64,000 nucleotides of DNA, taken from NCBI RefSeq assembly GCF_003012735.1, contig NZ_PXYI01000010.1:1-64000 (forward strand), in the 5' to 3' direction. The notes under the pieces were generated by a model, which did not search any database, had not been told where the DNA came from, and saw only the letters and a list, made by a program, of their open reading frames with translations. Numbering within the stretch: position 1 is the first letter of the stretch; each line of letters starts with the position of its first letter. This document shows, one piece after another, positions 27,496 to 36,869 of the stretch. Made by a program: the position numbers and the translations under genes. This DNA is from Allosphingosinicella deserti (GTDB taxonomy: Bacteria; Pseudomonadota; Alphaproteobacteria; Sphingomonadales; Sphingomonadaceae).

Positions 27496-28970
27496 AACGC
27501 GCTGCCGTCATCGGCGCCGGTTTCGGTGGCCTCGCGCTGGCGATCCGCCTGCAATCCGCGGGCATCGAGACGACGATCATCGAAGCCCGCGATCGCCCGG
27601 GCGGCCGCGCCTATGTCTGGCACAAGGAGGGCTATACGTTCGACGCCGGTCCGACGGTGATCACCGATCCCGCCTGCCTCCAGGAATTGTGGGCGCTGTC
27701 CGGCAGCGACATCGCCGAGGATGTCGAGCTGGTGCCGGTGAGCCCTTTCTATCGCCTGTCCTGGCCGGACGGGACGATCTTCGATTATTCCAACGACGAT
27801 CCCGTTCTGCTCGCCCAGATCGAGGCGCTCGATCCGGCCGACATCGCCGGCTACCGCCGATTCCTCGATTATGCCGCCGGCGTGTATCATGAAGGCTATG
27901 AGAAGCTCGGCGCCGTTCCGTTCCTCGACTTCCGGTCGATGCTGCGCGCGGCGCCGGCGCTGGCGCGCTACCAGGCCTGGCGCTCGGTCTATTCGATGGT
28001 GTCGAGCTTCGTCCGCAACGAGAAGTTGCGGCAGGCCTTGTCCTTCCACACCCTGCTCGTCGGCGGCAATCCGATGACGACCAGCGCCATCTACGCGCTG
28101 ATCCATAAATTGGAGCGGGATGGCGGCGTGTGGTTCGCCAAGGGCGGCACCAACGCGCTGATCGCCGGCATGGTGCGGCTGTTCGAGCGGCTCGGCGGCA
28201 CGCTACGGCTCGCCGATCCGGTCGACTCGATCGCCGCGGACGGTGCCGCGGCACGGTCGGTGCGCACGCGCAGCGGCTGGGAAGGCCAGTTCGATGCGGT
28301 CGCCTCGAACGGCGACGTCGTTGGGACGTACGATCTGCTCGGCGACAACAAGCGGGGCAAGGCGGCCGCGCGGCGGCTGCGAAAGCGCCGTTTCTCGCCG
28401 TCCTTGTTCGTCGTTCATTTCGGCGCGCGCGGCCTGTGGCCGCAGCTGCCGCACCATTCGATCCTGTTCGGGCCCCGCTATCAGGGGCTGCTCGGCGACA
28501 TCTACGGCAAGGGCCGGCTCGCCGACGATCCCTCGATCTACCTCCACCATCCGACCGCGACCGATCCGGCGATGGCCCCGACGGGCTGCTCGACCTTCTA
28601 CGCGCTGGCCCCGGTGCCGCATCTCGGCAATCACGATGTCGATTGGGCGGTCGAGGGGCCACGCTACCGCGACCGCATCCTCGAGATCGTCGAGGACCGG
28701 GCGTTGCCGGGCGTTCGCGCCGCGATCCAGACCTGCTTCCACTACACGCCCAAGGATTTCGAGACCGATCTCGGTGCGCATCTCGGCTCCGCCTTCAGCC
28801 TCGAGCCTTTGCTCACGCAGAGCGCCTTCTTCCGCGTCCACAATCGCGACGACGTCATCCGCAATCTCTATTTCGTCGGGGCGGGCACCCATCCGGGCGC
28901 CGGGATCCCGGGCGTCGTCGGCAGCGCCAAGGCCACGGCCGGGCTGATGATCGATGATCTCGCCGCCTGA
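27492..28970 (+). CDS. crtI: Phytoene desaturase
   Basis: A 492-residue FAD enzyme that introduces four double bases into phytoene to give lycopene. The dinucleotide motif AVIGAGFGGLALAIRLQ starts the protein, with GYTFDAGPTVIT nearby, and the C-terminal CrtI signature appears as NLYFVGAGTHPGAGIPGV. Length is normal for bacterial CrtI. It starts inside the crtY stop codon and overlaps crtB by 17 bp, so crtY-crtI-crtB are one transcript. Confidence 0.97.
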   Translation: MKRAAVIGAGFGGLALAIRLQSAGIETTIIEARDRPGGRAYVWHKEGYTFDAGPTVITDPACLQELWALSGSDIAEDVELVPVSPFYRLSWPDGTIFDYSNDDPVLLAQIEALDPADIAGYRRFLDYAAGVYHEGYEKLGAVPFLDFRSMLRAAPALARYQAWRSVYSMVSSFVRNEKLRQALSFHTLLVGGNPMTTSAIYALIHKLERDGGVWFAKGGTNALIAGMVRLFERLGGTLRLADPVDSIAADGAAARSVRTRSGWEGQFDAVASNGDVVGTYDLLGDNKRGKAAARRLRKRRFSPSLFVVHFGARGLWPQLPHHSILFGPRYQGLLGDIYGKGRLADDPSIYLHHPTATDPAMAPTGCSTFYALAPVPHLGNHDVDWAVEGPRYRDRILEIVEDRALPGVRAAIQTCFHYTPKDFETDLGAHLGSAFSLEPLLTQSAFFRVHNRDDVIRNLYFVGAGTHPGAGIPGVVGSAKATAGLMIDDLAA

Positions 28971-29886
28971 TCGTGCCGCCCTGGTCGCCGAAGCGGCGGC
29001 GATCATCAGCCGCGGCTCCAAGTCGTTCCGGCTCGCCAGCCGGCTGTTCGATCGGGAAACTCGCGAGCGGGCCTGGCTGCTCTACGCCTGGTGCCGGGCG
29101 TGCGACGATCGCACCGACGGCCAGACGCTCGGCCACGACACCAGGAAAGTGGACGCGCCGGAGCAGGCCTTCCAGGCGATCGCCGAGGCGACCGGCCGCG
29201 CCCTGGCCGGTGAGCCGGTAGGCGATCCGCCGTTCGACGCGCTCGGGATCGTCGCCGCCGAATGCGCGATCCCGCACGGCTTCATCCGTGCCCATCTCGA
29301 CGGCTTCGCGCTCGATGCGGCCGGCTGGCAGCCGGCCACCGAACGCGATCTGCTCCGTTACTGCTTCCATGTTGCCGGCGCGGTCGGCTGCATGATGGCG
29401 GTGGTGATGGGCGTCTCGCCCGAAGACGAGCCAACCCTCGACCGCGCCTCCGATCTCGGCATTGCCTTCCAGCTTGCCAACATCGCGCGCGACATCACCG
29501 AGGATAGTCTTGCCGGCCGCTGCTACATTCCGGCGGAATGGCTGAAGGAGGCCGGGCTGACGGCGGAGGATCTCGCCTCGCCTGTCCACCGCGAAAAGGT
29601 CGCCGCTATTGCCGCGCGGCTGGCATCGCTGTCGGAACGCTACGAGCAATCCGGCCGCGCCGGCGCCTCCCGCCTGCCGTTCCGCGCCCGCTGGGCGGTG
29701 CTCGCTGCCGCTTCGATCTACGGCGCCATCGGCCGCAAGGTCGCGCAGCGCGGCGCTGCCGCGCTCGATTCGCGGGTGGTGATTCGGAAACGGCGGAAGC
29801 TCGCGTCGGTGGGCCTGGCCTTCGTCCGCGCGTCGGGCAGCGGCAGCGAGGTCGAACGGCAGGACCTTTGGACGCGGCCGCGGTGA
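28954..29886 (+). CDS. crtB: Phytoene synthase
   Basis: A 310-residue prenyltransferase joining two GGPP molecules head to head into phytoene. The two Asp-rich motifs are YAWCRACDDRTDG (about 46-58) and NIARDITEDSLAG with CYIPAEW after it. SKSFRLASRLF near residue 23 is the substrate-binding block. Its ATG lies inside the end of crtI. Only a 24-bp hairpin separates its stop from the convergent crtZ stop. Confidence 0.97.
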   Translation: MISPPDRAALVAEAAAIISRGSKSFRLASRLFDRETRERAWLLYAWCRACDDRTDGQTLGHDTRKVDAPEQAFQAIAEATGRALAGEPVGDPPFDALGIVAAECAIPHGFIRAHLDGFALDAAGWQPATERDLLRYCFHVAGAVGCMMAVVMGVSPEDEPTLDRASDLGIAFQLANIARDITEDSLAGRCYIPAEWLKEAGLTAEDLASPVHREKVAAIAARLASLSERYEQSGRAGASRLPFRARWAVLAAASIYGAIGRKVAQRGAAALDSRVVIRKRRKLASVGLAFVRASGSGSEVERQDLWTRPR

Positions 29887-29890
29887 CACA

Positions 29891-29914
29891 CCCTCGCCCC
29901 TTCAGGGGAGAGGG
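29891..29914. terminator. Hairpin between convergent crtB and crtZ
   Basis: CCCTCGCCCC-TTCA-GGGGAGAGGG forms a 10-position stem with one mismatch exactly in the gap between the two stop codons. There is no T-run, so it is a weak or factor-assisted bidirectional stop at best. Confidence 0.5.
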
Positions 29915-30412
29915 CTAGGCCCTCGGTGCTCGCACGCCTTCGTAGCCGCGCCGCTTGAGCTCGGCCTTGAGGGCCTCGGGACGCGGGGCGACGAGGAATC
30001 CGAAGCTGACCGAGCCTTCGCGGCTTTCGGTGACATGGTGCAGGCGATGCGCCTGCACGATCCGCTTCATATAGTCGGACTTGGGCAGATAGCGGTGCGC
30101 CAGCCGGCGGTGGACGATGACGTCGTGGAACCCGAAATAGATCGCGCCATAGGCGGCGATGCCGGCACCCACCCAGATCGTCCAGGCGCCCCAGCCGAGA
30201 TTCACCCCGCCGAAGATCAGGGTGATCGAGGGCAAGGCGAAGATCACCGCGTAGAGATCGTTCGCCTCGAAGGCGCCGGTGCGCGGCCGGTGGTGGCTCT
30301 TGTGGAGGAACCAGCCGGGGCCGTGCATGATCCAGCGGTGTGCGCCGTAGGCGACGCCCTCCATTACGGCGACGGTGGCGAGAAACAGCAAAAGGCCGGA
30401 ATACCAGGTCAT
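29915..30412 (-). CDS. crtZ: Beta-carotene 3-hydroxylase
   Basis: A 165-residue membrane di-iron hydroxylase turning beta-carotene into zeaxanthin. The histidine pattern is complete: HRWIMH, HKSHH, HDVIVH and HRLHH, with FEANDLYAVIFA typical of CrtZ. I start at ATG 30412; a longer frame to 30622 would overlap the upstream sulfotransferase by about 200 bp. Only 7 bp separate it from the sulfotransferase stop, so the two are one transcription unit, convergent with crtB. Confidence 0.95.
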   Translation of the reverse strand: MTWYSGLLLFLATVAVMEGVAYGAHRWIMHGPGWFLHKSHHRPRTGAFEANDLYAVIFALPSITLIFGGVNLGWGAWTIWVGAGIAAYGAIYFGFHDVIVHRRLAHRYLPKSDYMKRIVQAHRLHHVTESREGSVSFGFLVAPRPEALKAELKRRGYEGVRAPRA

Positions 30413-30419
30413 ACCAGGC

Positions 30420-31589
30420 CTATAGCGCGTAAGCGGGGGCGGTCCCAACAAAGTTGCGGACCTCGTCGGCATCGAGGCCGAAATCGGCCAGGCCGTAACG
30501 ATGTCCGCGAAAGCCGCTGCGATCGGCGTCGGCGAGATAGCCGGCCATCCTCTCCTCGGTAGCGGATGGAAGAGCGAGGCCGAGGAAGCCGTAGATCCGC
30601 CGCATCGCGGCGCGCCAGTCACGGTCGACCTCGTCGAACCCGATCTCGATCTGCGGGACGTCGAGTCGCGCCCGGCGGACCAGGGAGGAGGCCTCGGCGC
30701 GGCGCACGGTCTTGCGCAGCCACTCGCCGCCGATCCATGCCTTGTCCGCCGTATCGGATTGCAGCTTCATCTGGTTCCACACCAGAGAGGCCGAGGATCC
30801 GACCACCGCCGCCGGGTCCCGATCGAGGCAGATCAGGCGGGCATCGGGGAATTGCTCGAGCAGCAGATCGAGATCCTCGAGGAATTGCGGCGCCTTCATC
30901 AGCCATGGACCGCCGTCCCCCGGGCGCGACCAGGCAAGCGTCTGCATCAGCCTGCGGAAATCGGCATAGACCGGGCGCCGATCCGCCTCCTCCCACCAGC
31001 GAACGAAGGCGGGGATGCGCCATTGCGCCTCAAATTGGGCGCCGTGGAAGGACAGGCTGAAAAGCCCGAATTCCTCTTCCGCGGCCGTGGCCGATGTCGG
31101 GTGGACCGCCTGCAAATCCGGATTGAGGCTGTGCAGGAAGCGCAGCCCGGCAGCGGCGGCAAGCCGGCGCGTGTCGAAACTCCGCGGCGCAATCGGCGCC
31201 ATGGTTTCGAAGAAGCGGGTGAAACGAAAGCGCGGGTCGCACGCGAGCAGGCGGTGGATCCGCGTCGTTCCGGAGCGCATCTGGCCGAGCACGACGACCG
31301 GCGCGCGAAGCCGGGTCTCGAGGATCTCCGGATGCGTGCGCCAAAGCCGTTCCGCCCGCTGCCGTGCCGCCACCGCCCGCGAGATCTGCCCGTAAGCCAG
31401 CGTGCGGCCGAGCGGATTGAGATCGGCCTCCCGTTCAAGGCTGCGCACCAGCACCGTCAACGGCGCCGTCCAGCGGGGATCGCCCTCCGCCTGCCAGCGT
31501 GCGAGCGCAGCTTCGAAGGGCGGCTCGGGAAGGATCTTGCGCGCCCAGGCGCGTTCGAGCAGGCGGTTGAGGCGGGAAACGCTGATCAT
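30420..31589 (-). CDS. PAPS-dependent sulfotransferase family protein, linked to crtZ
   Basis: A 389-residue sulfotransferase. The 5'-phosphosulfate loop is VLGQMRSGTTRIHRLL (about 92-107) and the 3'-phosphate site is ICLDRDPAAVVGSSASL (about 250). The family transfers sulfate from PAPS to hydroxyl or amino groups of lipids, sugars or peptides. It lies directly upstream of crtZ with a 7-bp gap, suggesting that a hydroxylated carotenoid is the acceptor; sulfated caloxanthin and nostoxanthin are known from Erythrobacter. An ATG at 31628 would add 13 basic residues. The start is uncertain because neither site has a strong ribosome-binding site. Substrate is inference. Confidence 0.85.
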   Translation of the reverse strand: MISVSRLNRLLERAWARKILPEPPFEAALARWQAEGDPRWTAPLTVLVRSLEREADLNPLGRTLAYGQISRAVAARQRAERLWRTHPEILETRLRAPVVVLGQMRSGTTRIHRLLACDPRFRFTRFFETMAPIAPRSFDTRRLAAAAGLRFLHSLNPDLQAVHPTSATAAEEEFGLFSLSFHGAQFEAQWRIPAFVRWWEEADRRPVYADFRRLMQTLAWSRPGDGGPWLMKAPQFLEDLDLLLEQFPDARLICLDRDPAAVVGSSASLVWNQMKLQSDTADKAWIGGEWLRKTVRRAEASSLVRRARLDVPQIEIGFDEVDRDWRAAMRRIYGFLGLALPSATEERMAGYLADADRSGFRGHRYGLADFGLDADEVRNFVGTAPAYAL

Positions 31590-31674
31590 GCGCGTGCCGA
31601 GCGCCGGCCGCGCCCGCTTGTTCCGCATGACGGTGCACGCACCCCGCCGCCCGGCGCGGTGCGTGCAGCCACGA

Positions 31675-33378
31675 TCAATCCTTGGCCGGTGCGACCGGCA
31701 CCGCCACCAGAGGCGCTTCGGCGGATGACGCCGCACCGGCGTCGCCGGCACCTGCAACGAGATTCTCCAGCGTCGATCCGTCGAACCCGAGCTCCTTCAT
31801 CAGCCCGTCGACGATCGGCGCCTGCGCGCGGTAGCGCAGCGCCGCGGCGACTGCGCTGGACGCAAGGTTGGTCTCGCCGCCTCCGGATGCGCCCGCGAGT
31901 CCTCCGCCGCCGCCCTGGCCGTTGGTCAGCCCATCGACCTGGACGATCTTGATGCTGTCGATCGCTTCCATCGGCTTCGCCGCCTCGCGGACGATCTCGG
32001 GCAGCACCTTCAGCAACGCCATCTTGGCCTGCAGCGAGATCTGATCGGACGAAAGCAGGTTCGCAGCCTCGTTGATCGCGCGCTGACCGGCGGCCTCGAC
32101 TTCGAAGCGGATGCGCGCGGCCTCGGCCTTGAGCTTCTCGGCCTCGGCCTCGCCTTCCGCGGCGAGGCGCAGCGATTCGGCGCGGTCGGCGGCGGCCTGC
32201 TTGTCGGCGTCGGCCTTGACCTTGATCCCGATCGCCGCGCGCTCCGCCTCGCGGGCCGCGTCGATCAGCTCGATCTTCTTCTGGCGCTCGGCAATTTCGG
32301 TTTCGCGCGCGGTGCCGACCTGCTCCTCGGCCGCGACGGCGGCGGCGCGCGCCTTGTCGGCTTCGGCTTTGGCCTGGCTTTCCTCGCGGCTCTTGTTCTG
32401 AACCGCGATCTGCTGCTCCTGCCGGGCGATTTCGAGCGCCTGCATCTGGGCGATCTTGGCCTGCTCTACCAGCCGATTGGCCTGGATCTGCGCGCTGTCC
32501 ACCTGCTGCTTGGCGGCAATTCGCGCTTCCTCGGCCTCACGCTGGCGGAGCGCCTGTTCCTGGGCGACTTCGGCATTCTGCGCGGCGCGGCGCACTTCGA
32601 CCTCGCGCTCCTGCTCGAGGCGGGCGAATTCGGCGTCGCGGGCAATCTCAAGGCTGCGGCGCTGGGCGTCGAAATTCTTCGCCTCGATCTGGACCCGCGT
32701 TTCCTGTTCGATGTCGTTGCGGGCCTTCTTGCGCAGCTCGATCTGCTCGGTAAGCTTGGTGAGGCCTTCCGCGTCGAACGCATTGTTGGCGTTGAAATGC
32801 TCGATCGAGGTCTGGTCGAGGCCGGTGAGCGACACCGATTCGAGTTCGAGACCGTTCATCGCCAGATCGGCCGCCGAGACCTGCTGCACCTTCTGAACGA
32901 AATCGGCGCGCTGCTCGTGGAGCTGGGCCATCGTCATCCCCGCCGCGACCGAGCGTAGCGCATCGACGAACTTGCCCTCGATCAGCTCCTTGAGGCTCTC
33001 CGGCTGCATCGTGCGCAGGCCCAGGGTCTGGGCGGCGATGGCGATGCTCTCGCTGTCCGGGCGGACGCGGACGTAGAATTCGGCCTTCACGTCGATGCGC
33101 AGGCGATCGAGCGTGATCAGCGCGTCATTATTCTTGCGCTCGACCGCAAGCCGGACGGTGTTGAGGTTGACCGGCATCGTTTCGTGGAGGACCGGAAGCA
33201 CCATCGCGCCGCCATTGATCACCACCTTCTCGCCGCCGAAGCCTGTGCGGACGAAGCCGATTTCCTTGGTTGCCCGTTTGTACAGGCGGGTGACCATGAT
33301 GCCGATCGTCACCAAGACCACGACCACTACGCCGGCATAGATCGCCAGCTGAACCAGGCCATTCATTCCGTTGAGCAT
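31675..33378 (-). CDS. Flotillin-like SPFH protein (YqiK type)
   Basis: A 567-residue membrane scaffold. One N-terminal transmembrane helix (about 8-30) is followed by the SPFH/band-7 domain (to about 220) and a long Ala/Glu-rich coiled coil (about 240-470), then a glycine-rich stretch and a flotillin C-terminal block. Flotillins oligomerise in ordered membrane patches. It follows the YqiJ-like gene by 2 bp, reproducing the yqiJ-yqiK pair of enterobacteria. The carotenoid genes downstream are of interest because bacterial flotillin domains depend on polyisoprenoid lipids, but functional linkage is unproven. Confidence 0.93.
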   Translation of the reverse strand: MLNGMNGLVQLAIYAGVVVVVLVTIGIMVTRLYKRATKEIGFVRTGFGGEKVVINGGAMVLPVLHETMPVNLNTVRLAVERKNNDALITLDRLRIDVKAEFYVRVRPDSESIAIAAQTLGLRTMQPESLKELIEGKFVDALRSVAAGMTMAQLHEQRADFVQKVQQVSAADLAMNGLELESVSLTGLDQTSIEHFNANNAFDAEGLTKLTEQIELRKKARNDIEQETRVQIEAKNFDAQRRSLEIARDAEFARLEQEREVEVRRAAQNAEVAQEQALRQREAEEARIAAKQQVDSAQIQANRLVEQAKIAQMQALEIARQEQQIAVQNKSREESQAKAEADKARAAAVAAEEQVGTARETEIAERQKKIELIDAAREAERAAIGIKVKADADKQAAADRAESLRLAAEGEAEAEKLKAEAARIRFEVEAAGQRAINEAANLLSSDQISLQAKMALLKVLPEIVREAAKPMEAIDSIKIVQVDGLTNGQGGGGGLAGASGGGETNLASSAVAAALRYRAQAPIVDGLMKELGFDGSTLENLVAGAGDAGAASSAEAPLVAVPVAPAKD

Positions 33379-33380
33379 CG

Positions 33381-34019
33381 TCAGCCTACCTTGCGTTGTT
33401 CGTGGACGTGCGGGTCGAGGCCGTCGGCCTGCCCGAGTGCGATGAAGACATGGGCCTCGCGGCGGGCGAGGAGGATGGTGTCGCCGGCCTCGAGCGGGTG
33501 CGCCTCGTCATGCGGCTCGACCATCACGTAGTGGACTTGGCCGTACGAATCGCGGACCCGCGCCTGGGCAGGGCTGCCGCGGCGGGCCGTGCCGATGGTG
33601 ATCGTGCCGCGCTTGCCGACCAAGGTGTCGAGGCTCACCGCCGTGGTCTCGTCCTGCGGAAGCACGTGGGCGAGGCCCCGCGCCCCGAAGCCGGTCAGCG
33701 GTAGGGCGGCGACTGCCGCCGCGGGTCCGGCCAGCCATGGCGAAAGTGGGGCGCCGGCGAACGCGGCGGCGAGATGCTGGACCGTCAATCCGACCAACCC
33801 AAAGACGGCCAGGAAGACGACGATCACCATCAGCAACGGAATGCGGCCGATGCCGAGCCACGCAAGGGGATCGATCCCGTCGACATGCGCATCGACGTCG
33901 ACGTGGAGATGGGCGACGCTCGCGCCGAGCCCGATAGCCTCGATCAGGCCGATCAGCAGCATGACGATCAACGCCACCGAAAACGGCAGATTCGCCGGCG
34001 CCGTCAGTAGCTCGATCAT
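33381..34019 (-). CDS. YqiJ-like OB-fold inner-membrane protein
   Basis: A 212-residue NfeD-related protein. Three hydrophobic helices cover about 10-35, 62-85 and 95-115, separated by a histidine/aspartate stretch LHVDVDAHVDG. The C-terminal OB-fold (about 135-205) includes GKRGTITIGTARRGSPAQARV. Size and position before a flotillin match YqiJ. These partners are thought to help flotillin assembly. ATG 34019 is preceded by GGGGGA. Confidence 0.85.
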   Translation of the reverse strand: MIELLTAPANLPFSVALIVMLLIGLIEAIGLGASVAHLHVDVDAHVDGIDPLAWLGIGRIPLLMVIVVFLAVFGLVGLTVQHLAAAFAGAPLSPWLAGPAAAVAALPLTGFGARGLAHVLPQDETTAVSLDTLVGKRGTITIGTARRGSPAQARVRDSYGQVHYVMVEPHDEAHPLEAGDTILLARREAHVFIALGQADGLDPHVHEQRKVG

Positions 34020-34236
34020 GCGTCCCCCGTTCCCCAACGGGCATGATGCTATCCCAATCGGCGAATTATTCCAGCAAAATCCGACGTTTGTCTCTGCTGC
34101 TGCCGGCTCGCCGGGCTTCGGAAAGAGCGGAAACCAACCCGAATCCGGAGGTTAGGCGATTCCTGGAGACGCGCAGGCAGCCGACGATGCGCATCACGGA
34201 TTGCCAGCGGCGGCGGCAGTCGCCATGGGAACGGCG

Positions 34237-34728
34237 ATGAGCGATACCGATCCGCAGGTTACCGACGGCTTCCGCGCGGCGATGCGCCGGGTCGCCTCGA
34301 CCGTGAACGTGATCACGATCTGCGTCGGCGGCGAGCCGATGGGAATCACCGCCACTGCGATGTCGTCGCTGGCTATGGATCCGCCGAGCCTGCTCGTCTG
34401 CATCAACCGCTTCGCGGCGATGCACAGCTCGATGGAGGACGTCTCCCACTTCTGCGTCAATGTCCTCCACCGCGACCAGGAAGACATCGCCCAGATGTTT
34501 GCCGATCGCCGTCAGCACGGCCTGCGCTTCGTCTCCGGCTGGACGGTCGACTGCGAACGCCCGCCGCGCCTGCTCGATGCCCAGGCCTCGATCGTCTGCC
34601 GCCGCATCGACCACCACCGCTTCGGCACCCACAGCATCTTCATCGGCGTGGTCGAGGACGCGGTCGCGCGCGACGAGGTCGATCCCCTGCTGTATCTCGA
34701 CGGCCATTATGCCGGGGCGATCGGGTGA
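34237..34728 (+). CDS. Flavin reductase domain protein
   Basis: A 163-residue FMN-binding split-barrel protein of the HpaC/flavin reductase family. RVASTVNVITICVGGEPMG, TATAMSSLAMDPPSLLVCIN and FCVNVLHRDQEDIAQMF are typical blocks that bind FMN and NAD(P)H. These enzymes supply reduced flavin to two-component monooxygenases or halogenases; a halogenase lies at 1569, but 31 kb away. An ATG at 34225 would add four residues. It stands alone between the divergent YqiJ gene and a DUF1003 gene. Confidence 0.88.
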   Translation: MSDTDPQVTDGFRAAMRRVASTVNVITICVGGEPMGITATAMSSLAMDPPSLLVCINRFAAMHSSMEDVSHFCVNVLHRDQEDIAQMFADRRQHGLRFVSGWTVDCERPPRLLDAQASIVCRRIDHHRFGTHSIFIGVVEDAVARDEVDPLLYLDGHYAGAIG

Positions 34729-34841
34729 TGGCCTCCGCTTAGGTCCACCCGGGCCGGCATCGTCGGCGACAGGGAACAAGCGACGGGACCATGCGTCGGC
34801 GAGTCACGTCGCTGATCATCCGGAGGAGCCGAGACACGAAC

Positions 34842-35375
34842 ATGGGTGGTCCAACAGTCCCGCCTCCCGAGCCGCAGTCGCTCAACAGCGCGCTGGAGCG
34901 AAACATCGAAGCGTTGCGCAAGCGCCGCTTGGACGAAGAGAAAACGGCAAGCGCCGAGGAGCGGATCGCGGGCGCGATCACCCGGTTCAGCGGGACGATG
35001 CGGTTCGTCTATGTCCACGCCTGCCTCTACGGCTTCTGGATCATCGCCAACCGCGGCTGGATACCGGGCATCACGCCTTGGGACGCGACTTACGTCGTGC
35101 TGGCGATGATCGCGTCGGTCGAGGCGATCTTTCTGTCCACCTTCATCCTGATCAGCCAGAATCGCATGGCTGCCATCGCCGACCGGCGTGCCGAGCTCGA
35201 TCTGCAGATAAGCCTGCTTGCCGAGCACGAGATCACGAAAGTCGTAGAGATGGTCGCGGCCATCGCCGATCATCTGGGCGTCAGCCGCGGTGGTGAGGTC
35301 GAAGAGCTGAAGCGCAACGTCGCGCCGGAAGCAGTGCTCGATGCGATCGAGCACAACCAGAACGAACAGGCATAG
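34842..35375 (+). CDS. DUF1003 membrane protein
   Basis: A 177-residue protein with a charged N-terminus, two membrane helices (FVYVHACLYGFWIIANRGW and VVLAMIASVEAIFLSTFILI) and the DUF1003 signature SQNRMAAIADRRAELDLQI right after the second helix. Function is unknown; the family is conserved in proteobacteria. The ATG at 34842 has GGAGGAG but at a long distance; 34791 is an alternative giving 194 residues. Confidence 0.85.
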   Translation: MGGPTVPPPEPQSLNSALERNIEALRKRRLDEEKTASAEERIAGAITRFSGTMRFVYVHACLYGFWIIANRGWIPGITPWDATYVVLAMIASVEAIFLSTFILISQNRMAAIADRRAELDLQISLLAEHEITKVVEMVAAIADHLGVSRGGEVEELKRNVAPEAVLDAIEHNQNEQA

Positions 35376-35519
35376 CGGTTGCAGCCCGCGGGCCGTTTCA
35401 CCACGGGGCCGCGGCTTAACTTGCCATCGCGACGGAACGCCGCCGCCGACCGATAGTTATCAATAACTCTCCGTGACCTCTGACGTAGCGGTCCATTCGC
35501 CGGACGAAGGGGCGCGGCG

Positions 35520-36800
35520 ATGTTCGGGTTCGAAGCGTATCACATCCTCCTCGCAGCCCTGGGCGGCAGCATCATCCTCGCTTTCTGGCTGCCGCGCTTC
35601 GTCTCTGGACGGGAGCCTGCGACGTCGGCGCTGCTGATTCTGGCCGGTCTCGGGGCGTTCACCCTCGTTCCCGGGATGCCGCTGCCGCTGGATCCGGTGA
35701 AATCGCCGCGCGCGTGGGAAGTCGCGAGCGAAATCTGCGTCATCGTCGGTCTGTTCGGTACCGGGCTGCGGATCGACCGGCTCGCCGCGCGTGCGCAATG
35801 GGTGCCGACGCTGCGGCTTCTCGCGATCGCGATGCCGCTCTGCATTCTGCTGATCGCATTGTTCGGATGGGTGCTGGCGGGCATGACCCTGGCGGGCGGG
35901 CTGCTGCTCGGCGCAATCCTCGCGCCGACCGATCCCGTGCTGGCCTCCGACGTTCAGGTCGGGCCGCCCCAGGAGGGCGGCGAGCACCTGGTTCGCTACA
36001 CGTTGACCACGGAAGCGGGTCTCAACGATGGACTGGCCTTTCCGTTCGTCCACCTCGGCATTGCCGTCGCGATGGCAAGCGGGGTTACCGGCGGCCTGAT
36101 CGCGGAATGGTTCGCCGTCGACGTAGTGTACAGAATCGCCGTCGGCGCGGCGAGCGGGGCGGGCACCGGCTGGCTGCTCGGCAAGATCCTGTTCGATTGC
36201 CCCCGCGAGAACAGTCTGTCCAAGACGGAATCGGGGGTGATCGCATTGGCCGGCGTTCTCCTCGCCTACGGGATCACCGAAATCGCCGAGGGTTACGGCT
36301 TCATCGCCGCGTTCGTGGCCGGCGTCAGCCTGCGGCGCTCCGAGACCCATCACGAATTTCACCGGCGGCTTCACGATTTCTCGCAATCGCTCGAGCACGC
36401 ACTGACCGCGGTGCTCCTGGTCGGGCTCGGGGCAATGCTGCCGGTTCTGTGGCCGCATTTCGATCCGGCCAATGCGGCGATCGGTGCGCTGCTGATCTTC
36501 GTCGTGCGCCCCGCGACCGGATGGCTTTCCCTGGCGCGCAGCGGCCTTGTGGGACGGGAGCGGCTGGTCGTCGCCTTCTACGGCGTGCGCGGGATCGGCT
36601 CGATCTATTATCTCGCTTATGCCGGCCACCACGTGAAACTGGTCGACGAGTATCAGCTCTGGGCGACGATCGCCTTCACGATCTTTCTGTCGACGATCGT
36701 CCATGGCCTGACTGCCGGGCTCGCGCTGGACGGGATCACCGATGACGAGAAGCACCCGCCCGACGTGCAGCCGGCCGCGTCTTCTCGAGAGGGTGGTTGA
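35520..36800 (+). CDS. CPA1-family cation:proton antiporter
   Basis: A 426-residue inner-membrane transporter with about 11-12 hydrophobic helices. LLGAILAPTDPVLASDVQVG and TTEAGLNDGLAFPFV are the conserved unwound-helix and ion-binding motifs of NhaP-type Na+/H+ exchangers. It moves Na+ or K+ against protons, aiding pH and salt balance. GGGGCGCGG precedes the ATG. The downstream secreted protein starts about 70 bp later in the same direction, possibly on one transcript. Confidence 0.9.
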   Translation: MFGFEAYHILLAALGGSIILAFWLPRFVSGREPATSALLILAGLGAFTLVPGMPLPLDPVKSPRAWEVASEICVIVGLFGTGLRIDRLAARAQWVPTLRLLAIAMPLCILLIALFGWVLAGMTLAGGLLLGAILAPTDPVLASDVQVGPPQEGGEHLVRYTLTTEAGLNDGLAFPFVHLGIAVAMASGVTGGLIAEWFAVDVVYRIAVGAASGAGTGWLLGKILFDCPRENSLSKTESGVIALAGVLLAYGITEIAEGYGFIAAFVAGVSLRRSETHHEFHRRLHDFSQSLEHALTAVLLVGLGAMLPVLWPHFDPANAAIGALLIFVVRPATGWLSLARSGLVGRERLVVAFYGVRGIGSIYYLAYAGHHVKLVDEYQLWATIAFTIFLSTIVHGLTAGLALDGITDDEKHPPDVQPAASSREGG

Positions 36801-36869
36801 GGCGCTGCGATGCTTGCCAAGCCGGAGTGGTGCGGGCATCAGGCCGCCACCGCACGCGGATTCCCGTTC

